From: Algoriphagus sp. TR-M9
GTDB lineage: Bacteria; Bacteroidota; Bacteroidia; Cytophagales; Cyclobacteriaceae
Assembly: GCF_027594545.1 (NCBI RefSeq)
Contig: NZ_CP115160.1
Coordinates: 186,001-250,000, forward strand
Length of the DNA: 64,000 nucleotides
Direction: 5' to 3'
Below, piece by piece: positions 43,268-52,702 of the stretch. The notes under the pieces were generated by a model. That model ran no database searches and was not told where the DNA came from. It saw only the letters and a list, made by a program, of their open reading frames with translations. A program made the position numbers and the translations under genes. Positions within the stretch are counted from its first letter, which is position 1, and each line of letters begins with the position of its first letter.

Positions 43268-43275
43268 TACTTTTG
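43268..43275 (+). promoter_or_regulatory. -7 box (TACTTTTG) for gldAFG
   Basis: Matches TANNTTTG 18 nt before the gldA ATG, implying a very short leader. The -33 element is unclear. Confidence 0.45.
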
Positions 43276-43293
43276 ACTGACTAAAAAAGCTAC

Positions 43294-44199
43294 ATGTCAC
43301 TCGAAGTATCCCAACTCACCAAATTTTACGGAAATCAAAAAGCGCTTGATGAAGTGTCTTTTTCGGCAGCGCCTGGTAGAATATTGGGTTTTTTGGGGCC
43401 AAATGGGGCAGGGAAATCTACCACGATGAAGATCATAACCGGATTTCTTGCTGCGGATTCGGGTGAGGTGAGCGTTTTGGGCCAAGATGCACTGCATGCG
43501 CCCAAAAAAGTCAGTAACCTTATAGGTTACCTACCCGAGCACAACCCTCTGTATCTAGATATGTATGTACGCGAATTCCTGGAGTTTTCGGGGGGGCTAT
43601 ACGGGATTTCTGGTGCAGGTCTTCGGTCAAAAGTCGAGGAAATGCTGCTAAGGACGGGCCTGAAACCCGAGCAGCACAAGAAAATCGGCCAACTGTCAAA
43701 AGGTTACCGTCAGCGAGTAGGACTTGCCAGAGCACTGATCCATGACCCCCAGGTAGTGATCCTGGATGAGCCGACCACGGGACTGGACCCCAATCAGCTG
43801 GTGGAGATCAGGAGTTTGATTCAGGAGGTGGCTCAGGATAAGACGCTCATTCTTTCTACCCATATCATGCAGGAGGTAGAGGCGATTTGCCATGACGTGG
43901 TCATTATTAATAGAGGCAAGATTTTGGCTTCAGACTCCCTGGTAAACCTCAAGTCTGGAGCGGCAGAAGCGCAATTGATTTTAGAGGCTGAAGAGGAACT
44001 GCAAGTGGAGTGGTTTGAAGACCTGGGCAGGGTCAGTTTTGGCTCCAAAGGCAAAACGGAGTTGAGGATAGCCTGTCAAGATGCTGCTGTAGGCAGAAAA
44101 GGGGTCATGCAGGTGGTTCATCAGCGAGGGCTAAACTTGATCAGTTTAAATCAACAGCAAAAGAATCTTGAACAAATTTTCAGGGAGATCACGAAATGA
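43294..44199 (+). CDS. gldA: Gliding-motility ABC transporter ATP-binding protein GldA
   Basis: 301 residues. Walker A GPNGAGKST at residues 35-43, signature LSKGYRQRVGLA near 134-145, and Walker B VVILDEPTTGLDP. The C-terminal third is the extra domain typical of GldA-like ABC proteins. GldA, GldF and GldG form an ABC complex linked to gliding motility in Flavobacterium; in many Cytophagales it may serve export without gliding. Overlaps gldF in an ATGA junction. Confidence 0.93.
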   Translation: MSLEVSQLTKFYGNQKALDEVSFSAAPGRILGFLGPNGAGKSTTMKIITGFLAADSGEVSVLGQDALHAPKKVSNLIGYLPEHNPLYLDMYVREFLEFSGGLYGISGAGLRSKVEEMLLRTGLKPEQHKKIGQLSKGYRQRVGLARALIHDPQVVILDEPTTGLDPNQLVEIRSLIQEVAQDKTLILSTHIMQEVEAICHDVVIINRGKILASDSLVNLKSGAAEAQLILEAEEELQVEWFEDLGRVSFGSKGKTELRIACQDAAVGRKGVMQVVHQRGLNLISLNQQQKNLEQIFREITK

Positions 44200-44915
44200 A
44201 AAGCCTTTTCTTTAAAGAGATCAATTCCTTTTTCGGTAGTTTAATTGGCTACTTGGTGATAGCGCTGTTTCTGGTTGCGCTGGGTTTGATTGTATGGGTT
44301 TTCCCGGAAAGCAATGTGCTGGATTATGGTTTTGCAGATTTGGAAGCCTTGTTTACTTATACGCCTTATGTTTTTACCTTTTTGGTTCCTGCACTTTCTA
44401 TGAGGGCTATTGCCGAGGAGCGTAAGTCCGGGACTTGGGAACTATTGAGAACTTCTCCATTGAATATTTTGCAGGTTGTTTTAGCCAAATATCTGGCGTT
44501 GTTTTGCCTGGTTTTGGTGTCTGTTCTGCCCACCTTGTTGTATTTGTATAGCATTATCCAATTGGGAGATCCTGTGGGGAATATTGATCAGGCTGGATTT
44601 TTTGGCTCTTGGATTGGTTTGGTGATGATCGGAGGAGTTTTTGCGTCGGTGGGTTTGTTTGCGAGTTCCTTGACTTCCCAGCAGGTGGTAGCATTTGTGC
44701 TAGGGGTGTTTTTATGTTTTGTGCTATACTTTGGGTTTTCAGCTTTGGCAGATATGCAAAGCGGGGCATTTAGCTACTGGGTAGAGGAGCTGAGTTTGAG
44801 CTATCATTACATTAGTTTGAGTAGAGGAGTGGTGAACTCTGGAGATGTATTTTTCATGTTGGGTATGATTTGGCTGTTTTTAGGCGGGTCAGTATTGGTG
44901 TTGAAGAATAAATGA
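44196..44915 (+). CDS. gldF: Gliding-motility ABC permease GldF
   Basis: 239 residues with about six membrane helices. The start MKSLFFKEINSFFGSLIGYLVIALF and ALSMRAIAEERKSGTWELLRTSPLNILQVVLAKYLA match the ABC-2 type permease GldF. It overlaps gldA (4 nt) and gldG (4 nt), so all three are translated as one unit. Confidence 0.92.
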   Translation: MKSLFFKEINSFFGSLIGYLVIALFLVALGLIVWVFPESNVLDYGFADLEALFTYTPYVFTFLVPALSMRAIAEERKSGTWELLRTSPLNILQVVLAKYLALFCLVLVSVLPTLLYLYSIIQLGDPVGNIDQAGFFGSWIGLVMIGGVFASVGLFASSLTSQQVVAFVLGVFLCFVLYFGFSALADMQSGAFSYWVEELSLSYHYISLSRGVVNSGDVFFMLGMIWLFLGGSVLVLKNK

Positions 44916-46600
44916 TAAAATCCAGTTTACATACCGTCAGGCCTTGGTTAGTTCTTTTGGGAGGGGGGTTGCTATTTGTGCTGTTGGGGCAGTTTCTGCA
45001 TTTCCGGATTGATCTCACTGAGGAAAAGCGTTTTTCCCTGCATCCTGCGACAGAGGACATTTTGTCTGAATTAAAGGAGCCGCTGCATGTGGATATACTA
45101 TTGGTAAATGATAATCTTCCTGGAGGATTTCGGCGGCTACAAAAGGCTATAGAAGAAACTGTGAGGACTTTTAATGCTTACAGCTCCGAAAAAATCACCT
45201 TTTCCTATTTTGACCCGCTGACAGTGGAGGAAAGTGAGCGTGAAGAGTTCATCCTTTCTCTGGCTGATTACGGAATCAATCCTACCAACTTGTCCGTCAA
45301 TCAGCAGACCGGGCTTCAGACCAAGTTGATTTTTCCGGGAATTTTGGTGAGTAATGCAACCTATGAAACAGGAGCCCTGGTGCTCAAAGGGGAGCGGGGG
45401 ATGAGTCCAGATCAGATTTTGAATCAATCCATAGAAAACCTGGAGTTTGAGCTGAGTAATGCCATCCGGAAACTTATTGCACCAGAGTCTAATGCCATAG
45501 CCATGATCATGGGACATGGCGAGATGAGTGACGATGAGGGATTTGGCTTGGTAGAAGCGCTAGACGGTGATTTTGAACTGTTCAAAGTGCCTTTAGAACA
45601 AGCGAAAACTCCGGCAGATCTGGCTCATTTTAACATAGTTTTTATCCAAGGACCCAGAGAGAGTTATACCGAGCGGGAGATATACTTGCTGGATCAATAT
45701 GTAATGAACGGAGGAAATCTGGTGGTGCTTTTGGATGGAGTGGCTGTGGACATTACGCAGGCAGGCGGGGAGGGTACATTGGCAATGCCCCTAGAGTTGG
45801 GTTTGGATAACCTGCTTTTCCGCTATGGCATCCGAGTCAACAAGGATTTGATTCAAGACTTGAATTTTGGCTATTTCCCGGTAATGGCGGGTAATTTTGG
45901 AAACCAAGAACAGATGGTGCCTTTGCCTTGGCCTTTCTTCATCCACGCAGGCAGGATGCAAGCGCACCCCATCACCAAAGGATTGGATGTGGTGAATTTC
46001 AGGTTTGCTAGTAGCCTGGACACGGTGAAAGCAGATGGGGTTCGTAAAACCCCTCTCATCTTTACTTCAGATTATAGCAGGATATTGGCAGCACCGGTGC
46101 GCGTGGCATTCAGTGATATGGAGCAGGAGCCGGATGTGGATTTGTTTGGCACTAAGAATTTACCTCTGGTTTATTTATTGGAAGGGGAGTTTACTTCGCT
46201 TTACAAAAACAGGTTTTTGCCGGAAGATTTTGCCCAGGAAGAGTTTAAAGAAAGTGGTAAAGGCAAGGTAGTAGTGATAGGTGATGGTGATGTTTTTCAA
46301 GTGGAGAGAAATCTGCAGGATGGGTCGCCATTGGTGTTGGGAGAGGATCCTTTCAGTCAGACTACCTTTGCAAATAAACTTTTCCTAAAAAACCTGACTC
46401 AGTATTTGGCAGATCCTGAAGGTATCATAGCTTCCAGAACCCGGACTTTCAAAATCCGCCCACTTGACAAGGTAAAAGTGGCTCAGCAGCGCGTATACTG
46501 GCAGGTGCTCAATGTACTGGCTCCTGTAGGGCTGCTTATGATTCTGGGTGGAATTAGCTGGTGGATTCGCAGGAAAAAATATACTGGGAAAGCAAACTAG
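44912..46600 (+). CDS. gldG: Gliding-motility-associated ABC substrate-binding protein GldG
   Basis: 562 residues. An N-terminal helix (WLVLLGGGLLFVLLGQFL) is followed by a large periplasmic region with LTEEKRFSLHPATEDILSEL, then MIMGHGEMSDDEGFGLVEAL and GNLVVLLDG, which are GldG/DUF4350 marks, and a C-terminal helix (LNVLAPVGLLMILGGISWWI). It forms the third subunit of the GldAFG complex. Confidence 0.92.
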   Translation: MIKSSLHTVRPWLVLLGGGLLFVLLGQFLHFRIDLTEEKRFSLHPATEDILSELKEPLHVDILLVNDNLPGGFRRLQKAIEETVRTFNAYSSEKITFSYFDPLTVEESEREEFILSLADYGINPTNLSVNQQTGLQTKLIFPGILVSNATYETGALVLKGERGMSPDQILNQSIENLEFELSNAIRKLIAPESNAIAMIMGHGEMSDDEGFGLVEALDGDFELFKVPLEQAKTPADLAHFNIVFIQGPRESYTEREIYLLDQYVMNGGNLVVLLDGVAVDITQAGGEGTLAMPLELGLDNLLFRYGIRVNKDLIQDLNFGYFPVMAGNFGNQEQMVPLPWPFFIHAGRMQAHPITKGLDVVNFRFASSLDTVKADGVRKTPLIFTSDYSRILAAPVRVAFSDMEQEPDVDLFGTKNLPLVYLLEGEFTSLYKNRFLPEDFAQEEFKESGKGKVVVIGDGDVFQVERNLQDGSPLVLGEDPFSQTTFANKLFLKNLTQYLADPEGIIASRTRTFKIRPLDKVKVAQQRVYWQVLNVLAPVGLLMILGGISWWIRRKKYTGKAN

Positions 46601-46720
46601 GGTAGAATTCGCTGAAGTCTTGAAGAATTTTGCGAAGATTCAATTATCCGGGGGTTCGAATTAGATTTTATTTATAAATTTACCCCCATTCAAAAGTAAA
46701 AATTAAATAAGCCCTTCGAT

Positions 46721-47845
46721 ATGAAATTTATTGTTTCCTCTTCTGCTTTGTTAAAGCAGCTTTCGGCAATCAACGGTGTGGTGACTACCAATCCAGTGGT
46801 GCCAATTTTGGAAAACTTTCTTTTTGAGATCAAAGAAAGTACGCTGACCATCACGGCGTCTGATTTGCAGACCTCCATGATCACAGAAATAAGCGTGGAA
46901 GCCAAGGAAGATGGAAATATCGCAGTGCCGGCTAAAATTTTGATCGATACACTGAAGAATCTCCCTGAGCAACCAGTGACCTTCAGTATAGATCACGATA
47001 CCTACGCGGTGGAAATCAGCTCCGATAATGGCCGATATAGACTGGCTGGAGAAAATGCTACTGATTTTCCGAAAATCCCGACGGTAAGTAATGCGACCTC
47101 GGTAGATATGTCCACAGAAGTGCTTTCTTCTGCGGTTTCCAATACCATTTTTGCTACCAGTTCAGATGAACTTCGCCCTGCAATGACCGGGGTGTACATC
47201 AACCTGAGCTCCACCAATACTACCTTTGTAGCTACAGATGGTCATAGATTGGTGAGATATAGAAGGGTGGATATCGCTTCTCAGGATGCCGCCAGCTTGA
47301 TCATTCCCCGCAAGGCTTTGAATCTTCTGAAGTCAACTTTGCCTTCTGAAAATCTACCTGTGACTGTAGAGTTCAATCAGTCCAATGCCTATTTCAAGTT
47401 CAATAATATCAAAATGATCTGCCGTCTGATTGACGAGCGATTCCCTGATTATGAGAATGTGATTCCAGCAGAGAATCCCAATAAGATGACTATTGATAGA
47501 GCTGAGTTGCTTAGCTCTCTACGCCGTATCGCGATTTATGCCAATAAAACTACCCATCAGGTGAGGCTGAAGCTGACCGGAAGTGAGTTGATGATTTCTG
47601 CAGAGGACTTAGACTTCTCCAATGAAGCCAATGAGAGACTTTCCTGTGATCACGATGGGGAGGATATTGAAATCGGATTCAATGCTAAGTTTTTGGTAGA
47701 AATGCTGAATAACCTCGCTTGCAAGGAGGTGAGCCTGAAGTTTTCTGCACCAAACCGAGCGGGATTGATTTTACCTGCCGAGCAAGACGAAAATGAAGAC
47801 ATCCTGATGCTAGTGATGCCAGTGATGCTGAATAACTACGTATAA
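46721..47845 (+). CDS. dnaN: DNA polymerase III subunit beta (sliding clamp)
   Basis: 374 residues, three repeated clamp folds. MKFIVSSSALLKQLSAINGV, VATDGHRLVRYR near residue 173 and the C-terminal LMLVMPVMLNNYV match beta clamps. It encircles DNA and gives processivity to the replicase. The gene stands 120 nt after gldG without dnaA nearby, as in many Bacteroidota. Confidence 0.97.
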   Translation: MKFIVSSSALLKQLSAINGVVTTNPVVPILENFLFEIKESTLTITASDLQTSMITEISVEAKEDGNIAVPAKILIDTLKNLPEQPVTFSIDHDTYAVEISSDNGRYRLAGENATDFPKIPTVSNATSVDMSTEVLSSAVSNTIFATSSDELRPAMTGVYINLSSTNTTFVATDGHRLVRYRRVDIASQDAASLIIPRKALNLLKSTLPSENLPVTVEFNQSNAYFKFNNIKMICRLIDERFPDYENVIPAENPNKMTIDRAELLSSLRRIAIYANKTTHQVRLKLTGSELMISAEDLDFSNEANERLSCDHDGEDIEIGFNAKFLVEMLNNLACKEVSLKFSAPNRAGLILPAEQDENEDILMLVMPVMLNNYV

Positions 47846-47866
47846 ACAACCACGAACCATAAAACG

Positions 47867-47897
47867 AAAAGCCCGGAGTTTACTTCGGGCTTTTTTT
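47867..47897 (+). terminator. Terminator after dnaN
   Basis: AAAAGCCCG and CGGGCTTTT arms around a loop, followed by a long T run, 22 nt after the dnaN stop. Confidence 0.93.
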
Positions 47898-47898
47898 G

Positions 47899-47956
47899 TG
47901 ACCTTTGAGGTGTCATTCTGACTACAAAGTAAGAGGAATCTCCTCGAAGGTCTTGA
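47899..47956. repeat. Long REP-like repeat, copy B
   Basis: Reverse complement of the 10447-10504 repeat in its outer arms (CCTTCGAGGAGATT and AATGACACCTCAAAGG), with a different core of similar length. It lies directly behind the dnaN terminator. Confidence 0.75.
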
Positions 47957-48100
47957 TTGTTTCAACCGCAGAATACGGAGGTTTTCGCCGAGAGTAAAAA
48001 TGCAATTTAACGATCAATTAAGACGGATCTTGAGAATTTCTTCAGACCTGTAAAGTCATGAACAACTTTTTTTGCTGCGTCGCCGCTCCGATAATAAAAA

Positions 48101-48331
48101 TCACTTTTTCTTCGCATCCCTCAACGACTTCAGATACAAGCCTTCCACCCTTTCCCTGGCCCAAGGGGTTTTTCGGAGGAATTTTAAACTTGACTTCACG
48201 GAAGGATCGTGCGTGAAGCAGCGTATGGTAATGCGCTCACCCAGTTCTTCCCATCCGTAGAACGTGACGAGATGCTCGACCATGTCGGCAAGCTTTACTC
48301 CGTGAAGGGGGTTGTTGGGTTGGGTTTCCAA
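48101..48331 (-). CDS. VF530-like (DUF2132) small DNA-binding protein
   Basis: 76 residues. [52 protein letters not shown] and a basic tail match the VF530/DUF2132 family, small helical proteins with reported nucleic-acid-binding folds but no settled role. Start at ATG 48331 gives the usual length. The 255-nt gap to dnaN holds the terminator, the repeat copy B and nothing else I recognise. Confidence 0.85.
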   Translation of the reverse strand: METQPNNPLHGVKLADMVEHLVTFYGWEELGERITIRCFTHDPSVKSSLKFLRKTPWARERVEGLYLKSLRDAKKK

Positions 48332-48483
48332 TGGGTAATTTAAAATGGGTGAATTTAAAATTATGAATTGTTTTGAATAACTCGGTCAGGAGGTATGAAA
48401 GTGAAGGATGAACTTCTTAGAAGTTGCTTAAAATTTAAGGAAAAGCTACATCGGTCTTCTAGCATGGGTCATCTAGCATTTTT

Positions 48484-48870
48484 TTATTTCCTTTCGATAA
48501 AATCCCAAAGATTGCCATACAAATCCTTAAAGACAGAAACTGTACCAAAGGCCTCTTCAGAAGGTTCTCTGATAAACTCTACTCCCTTTGCCCTATAGTT
48601 ATGGTAATCCCGGTAGAAATTATCAGTGTATAAAAACAGGAAAACTCTCCCACCAGCTTGAAAGCCGATTTGGTTTCGCTGCAATTCATCGGCAGCTTTG
48701 GCCAGAAGTAAATGGCAGGTGGAGCCGGGAGGTGCTACCCTCACCCATCGCTTGACATCGCTGAGTACCGTATCCTCAATCAGGTGGAATCCTAAGGTGT
48801 TGGTGTAATATTCGATTGCCTCGTCATAATCCGGGACGAGCAGGGCAATTTGTCCGAGCTGTTGGTTCAT
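48484..48870 (-). CDS. VOC family protein (glyoxalase/dioxygenase fold)
   Basis: 128 residues. LGQIALLVPDYDEAIEYYTNTLGFHLIED starts the first beta-alpha-beta module and VFLFLYTDNFYRDYHNYRAKGVEFIREPSEE the second, ending VFKDLYGNLWDFIERK. A single-domain VOC protein of the glyoxalase/bleomycin-resistance superfamily. No substrate can be inferred. A second VOC-type gene lies 39 nt upstream on the same strand. Confidence 0.85.
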   Translation of the reverse strand: MNQQLGQIALLVPDYDEAIEYYTNTLGFHLIEDTVLSDVKRWVRVAPPGSTCHLLLAKAADELQRNQIGFQAGGRVFLFLYTDNFYRDYHNYRAKGVEFIREPSEEAFGTVSVFKDLYGNLWDFIERK

Positions 48871-48909
48871 AGGCGAAAATAAGACTTCCTGTACTTCTAA
48901 TGCTCTTGA

Positions 48910-49374
48910 TTAGGAAGTTTTTTCAGCGGAGGAATCAATGTCTTCTACAATAAAAATGGAGTTGTTGTTCAGATCATACAGTCCAAATTCATGAGTGCCC
49001 CAAGGCGTGTTTTTTCTGAGTTTTTCGGGTTTTAAGATTCCCTTGATCACCAGAGATTCAAAGTAGGGTTCAATGTTTTTTACAAAAATACGCACTACTG
49101 ATCCGCCCAATAAGGGATCATCCGGAGTGTCTGCATGCCACTGAAGGTGGACTTCCACTTCTTCAAGCCTCATGCCAGCATACATGTGGTCACCAAATGT
49201 CCTGACAAACCCAAACTTATCCTCATACCACTTTAGATCTCTGGAGATATCCTGGGAAGGCAATACAGGCACAGCGCCAATGAATGTTGTTTTCAAAATC
49301 TTTTGGTTAAGGTGGATGTATGAAATAGCTCTAAAGGATAAAGAATAATTTACCAAAGCCCTGGGATTTTCCAA
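48910..49374 (-). CDS. VOC/bleomycin-resistance-like protein
   Basis: Up to 154 residues. From about residue 32 the text is VOC-like (VPVLPSQDISRDLKWYEDKFGF, GMRLEEVEVHLQWHADTP, HEFGLYDLNNNSIFIVED). The first ~27 residues do not fit the fold; a TTG start around residue 27 (reading LKTTFIGAVPVLPSQD) is a good alternative, so the start is uncertain. It pairs with the VOC gene downstream, so they may be co-transcribed. Confidence 0.75.
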   Translation of the reverse strand: MENPRALVNYSLSFRAISYIHLNQKILKTTFIGAVPVLPSQDISRDLKWYEDKFGFVRTFGDHMYAGMRLEEVEVHLQWHADTPDDPLLGGSVVRIFVKNIEPYFESLVIKGILKPEKLRKNTPWGTHEFGLYDLNNNSIFIVEDIDSSAEKTS

Positions 49375-49500
49375 ATAGCAAAGCTAATCATTGTTATAAA
49401 GGATAGTGATTATTTTGATTTTGTCGCGGTAATCAGCAGATAGTTTTAGTTTTTGTGAGAAAAGGAATAACTTATAATTCTGACTGATAATATCGTATCC

Positions 49501-51135
49501 ATGAAATATTCCCTGCTCTTTGTATTTCTTCTAATTAGTTTGCTGTCATGCCAAGAGGGCGGTCAAAAGGCCATAGAAATCAATTACCCTGAGCGTCCAA
49601 ATATAGTTTGGATCGTAAATGAAGACATGTCTCCTGAGCACCTGGGAGCTTATGGTGGGACTGGAGGTAAGACACCGGTTCTAGATTCACTGGCAAAAGC
49701 AGGGATGGTTTTTACCAATGCATTTTCCACGGCAGGGGTATGCGCGCCAAGTCGGGCGGCCTTGATTACCGGGGCCTATCAAACTTCTATAGGAGCGATG
49801 CATATGAGGACACTTTCTTTTTCTGCGGCTGCATCTGAGAATTATCCTTCGGACCATAAGTCCTACTCCGCAGTGATCCCTGCAGGTATGAAAGGATTTC
49901 CGGAATATCTTCGGATGGCGGGATATTATACCAGCAACAATGTCAAGCAAGATTATCAGTTTGAAGCTCCGGGTACCCTGTGGGACGAAAGCAGCCGTAC
50001 TGCTCATTGGAGAAATAGAGAGGATCTGGATCAGCCGTTCTTCTCTATTTTCAATTATACAACTACTCATGAATCCCAAGTTTGGGCTAGGGAAAATGAA
50101 GAGCTGCTAGTAGATCCCGCTGACGTGACAGTGCCGCCGGTGTATCCAGATGATTCTATTACACGGAGGACTTTAGCACGCTTTATTACCAATGTGATGC
50201 GCTTTGACCAGCAAGTGGGAGAGTTGCTTCAGCAATTGAAAGATGATGGGCTTTATGAAAACACCATTATTTTCTACTATTCAGATCATGGGGACGGCAT
50301 GCCCTATTACAAGCGGGAGCTATATGATAGAGGGCTTAGAGTGCCTCTTTTTGTGAAAGCCCCATTTCTTGAGCCAGGAACTGTCAATGAGCAGCTGGTG
50401 AGTTTTGTGGATTTTGGACCTACAGTTCTTTCTTTGGCAGGAGTGAAAATCCCCAACAACATGCAGGGGAGGGCATTTTTGGGCAACCAAAAAACCGAGC
50501 CAAGAAAATACATCTATGCAGCTCGAGACCGGATGGATTCCGAGGTGGATCGGGTGAGAGCAGTAAGTGATGGAAGATATAAATACATCAAAAACTACAT
50601 GCCAGAGAAGCCAAATTATCAGAATATCCGCTATAGGCTGAGTAATCCATTGATGGTACACCTGCTGGAGCTGCATGAGCAGGGCGATTTGGATGCAAAT
50701 CAAGAGCGTTGGTTTGACGAGAGCAAGCCTGATGAGGAACTCTACGATACCCAATCCGATCCATTTGAGTTTAATAATCTTGCCGAAAATCCTGAATACA
50801 CAGAAAAGCTGACTGAGCTTCGGAATGCCCATCAGAAATGGCTGGAAGAATACGGAGATCTGGGGGCAGTGCCTGAAATGGAAATGGTCTATGAATGGTG
50901 GGGGAATCAAGAACAAGCACCAATGACCGATCCTGCGGAGGTAAGGTACGAGGAAGGAAAGGTATCACTCAGCTCTGCGACAGAAGGTGCATCTATTGGT
51001 TTTAAGAAAAGAGCATCAGATGCCTGGTCAGTATATCAGTTTGCCTTTGAGATGGATGCAGGTGATTCACTCTACATACTTGCACATAGAATTGGATACC
51101 AACCTAGCGAGGCAGGAATGGTATTAGAGGATTAA
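49501..51135 (+). CDS. Cys-type sulfatase, exported lipoprotein
   Basis: 544 residues. The N-terminus (LLFVFLLISLLSC) ends in a lipobox-like SLLSC, suggesting a lipidated, envelope-located enzyme. The formylglycine motif is C81-A-P-S-R in STAGVCAPSRAAL, and the metal-binding early motif is VNEDMSPEHLGAYG, with Glu where Asp is common. The later YYSDHGDGMPYYKRELYDRG block supplies further active-site residues. Sulfatases of this shape act on sulfated polysaccharides or glycosaminoglycans, but need an activating anaerobic or formylglycine-generating enzyme that is not in the window. Convergent with a second sulfatase. Confidence 0.9.
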   Translation: MKYSLLFVFLLISLLSCQEGGQKAIEINYPERPNIVWIVNEDMSPEHLGAYGGTGGKTPVLDSLAKAGMVFTNAFSTAGVCAPSRAALITGAYQTSIGAMHMRTLSFSAAASENYPSDHKSYSAVIPAGMKGFPEYLRMAGYYTSNNVKQDYQFEAPGTLWDESSRTAHWRNREDLDQPFFSIFNYTTTHESQVWARENEELLVDPADVTVPPVYPDDSITRRTLARFITNVMRFDQQVGELLQQLKDDGLYENTIIFYYSDHGDGMPYYKRELYDRGLRVPLFVKAPFLEPGTVNEQLVSFVDFGPTVLSLAGVKIPNNMQGRAFLGNQKTEPRKYIYAARDRMDSEVDRVRAVSDGRYKYIKNYMPEKPNYQNIRYRLSNPLMVHLLELHEQGDLDANQERWFDESKPDEELYDTQSDPFEFNNLAENPEYTEKLTELRNAHQKWLEEYGDLGAVPEMEMVYEWWGNQEQAPMTDPAEVRYEEGKVSLSSATEGASIGFKKRASDAWSVYQFAFEMDAGDSLYILAHRIGYQPSEAGMVLED

Positions 51136-51169
51136 AAATAAAGTGGTTGATCTAGTGCCAGCAGCCGGC

Positions 51170-52702
51170 TTACTCTGCATCTAGGCAGGGAATTCCGGCT
51201 TTGGCATATTTCCCAAAAGGAGGTTTGATAGTATATTCTTCTATCCCTTTTTGAAAGTCAAAATTCTTCAATTGGTACTCAGGGGTATATCGTACCTCGT
51301 CCCAATATGTAGATCTCGGATCAGTTGCTCTGAGGTCATGGGTCTCTTCCATCCACTTCTGAAGCTTTTCTTTCATTTCTGCTTTTACGCTGGCGTAGGA
51401 TTTATCCTCAGCCAGATTATTCAATTGGTAGGGATCAGCTACTACATCGTAAAGCTCCTCGGCAGGCCTTGACCCAAATGCCAACTCAAAGTAATCCGTA
51501 CCTCCTGCTTCAGCTTTACCTTGCAGGTTCATGATCAGAAATTTGGTAATGGAATTATCCACGTCACCAAATTGACCTACCGACTGGTGCACACTGGGAT
51601 CTCCGGCTGGGTTTCGCTCAGGCATCATATTTCTGATGTATAGGAATTGATGATCTCTGACTGCTCGCATAGGGTAGGAGAGGTCACCTTTGCGCACATT
51701 GGCATGGCGTTCTCGTTCTAGGTAAACCTGATCTCTGTCCTGCTTTTCCCCAGCTAGCAATGGCCATAGCGACTGTCCACTCATATTTTCCGGTGATAAG
51801 CCAGCAGCCTCCAAAAAGCTAGGTGCGAAATCCACGAAATTCACAAAATCATCGATTACGGTTCCAGCTTTCACCTTTTCAGGCCAGCGGATGACTAAGG
51901 GCATGCGTGTGCCGTAATCGTACAAGTTTGCTTTTGCCCGTGGAAAGGGCATTCCATTGTCACTGGTCATTACGATGATCGTATTATCCAGCTCGCCGGC
52001 TTCTTCCAGCATTTTGATCAGCTGTCCGCATTCTCTGTCGAAGCGTTCTACTTCGAAATAGTAATCCAGGATGTCATTTCTGACGCAGTCATTGTCTGGG
52101 AAAAAACCAGGAACACGCACCCCGGTTAGCGGCATTCCAGCCTGAATTCCGGTATTTGGCACATAAACCCTATGAGGATCTGTGCTGCCAAACCAGAATG
52201 TGAAGGCTTGCTCGGCGGGTTTTTCTGCAAGGAAAGTCTTGAAATCCTCATAGCTTTTGCCAGCTGGATTATGTTCCATTCCGCTTATTTTGAAATCTCC
52301 AGGTCCCCAGCCTTTGCGGGTAGAACCTGTGAAGTAACCTGCTTTTTCCAGTAAACTCACATAGGTGGGGTACTGAGCTGGGAATTCCGACCAGAGATTG
52401 CCTCCATCTTTATTTTGATGCGGGTACCTTCCCAATAAAACGGCTGCCCTAGAAGGCGAGCAGGAGGGGGAGGCGGTGTAGGCATTGGTAAACAAAGCTC
52501 CTTCGGCTGCCAAACGATCAAATGTAGGCGTACGAACTACGGGATCCCCATATACCCCGGCATGAGGAAAGGACCAATCATCGGCAATTAAAAAGAGCAC
52601 ATTGGGTTGGTCAGCTTTAGGAGCTGGTCCATGAAGGATATGAAAAAGTGAAAGCAATACAACTAGAAAAGGTGATGCAAGCATGGGTATAGGGTTTATC
52701 AA
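51170..52702 (-). CDS. Cys-type sulfatase
   Basis: 510 residues with an N-terminal export signal (MLASPFLVVLLSLFHILHG). The early metal motif is IADDWSFPHAGVYGD and the formylglycine motif is C81-S-P-S-R in ASPSCSPSRAAVLLG. TSDNGMPFPRAKANLYDYGTRMP is the next active-site block and PEELYDVVADPYQLNNLAED-like text the C-terminal marker. It is convergent with the sulfatase at 49501, 34 nt apart end to end, but the two are clearly different in sequence. Substrate is not evident. Confidence 0.9.
   Translation of the reverse strand: MINPIPMLASPFLVVLLSLFHILHGPAPKADQPNVLFLIADDWSFPHAGVYGDPVVRTPTFDRLAAEGALFTNAYTASPSCSPSRAAVLLGRYPHQNKDGGNLWSEFPAQYPTYVSLLEKAGYFTGSTRKGWGPGDFKISGMEHNPAGKSYEDFKTFLAEKPAEQAFTFWFGSTDPHRVYVPNTGIQAGMPLTGVRVPGFFPDNDCVRNDILDYYFEVERFDRECGQLIKMLEEAGELDNTIIVMTSDNGMPFPRAKANLYDYGTRMPLVIRWPEKVKAGTVIDDFVNFVDFAPSFLEAAGLSPENMSGQSLWPLLAGEKQDRDQVYLERERHANVRKGDLSYPMRAVRDHQFLYIRNMMPERNPAGDPSVHQSVGQFGDVDNSITKFLIMNLQGKAEAGGTDYFELAFGSRPAEELYDVVADPYQLNNLAEDKSYASVKAEMKEKLQKWMEETHDLRATDPRSTYWDEVRYTPEYQLKNFDFQKGIEEYTIKPPFGKYAKAGIPCLDAE

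Noticed and set aside
43010..43293. Possible small RNA or hidden gene between the thioredoxin-like gene and gldA
   Set aside because: No stable hairpin, repeat or open frame beyond a promoter box was found.
50320..50916. 198-codon reverse-strand open frame
   Set aside because: Antisense to the first sulfatase; a shadow of the coding strand.
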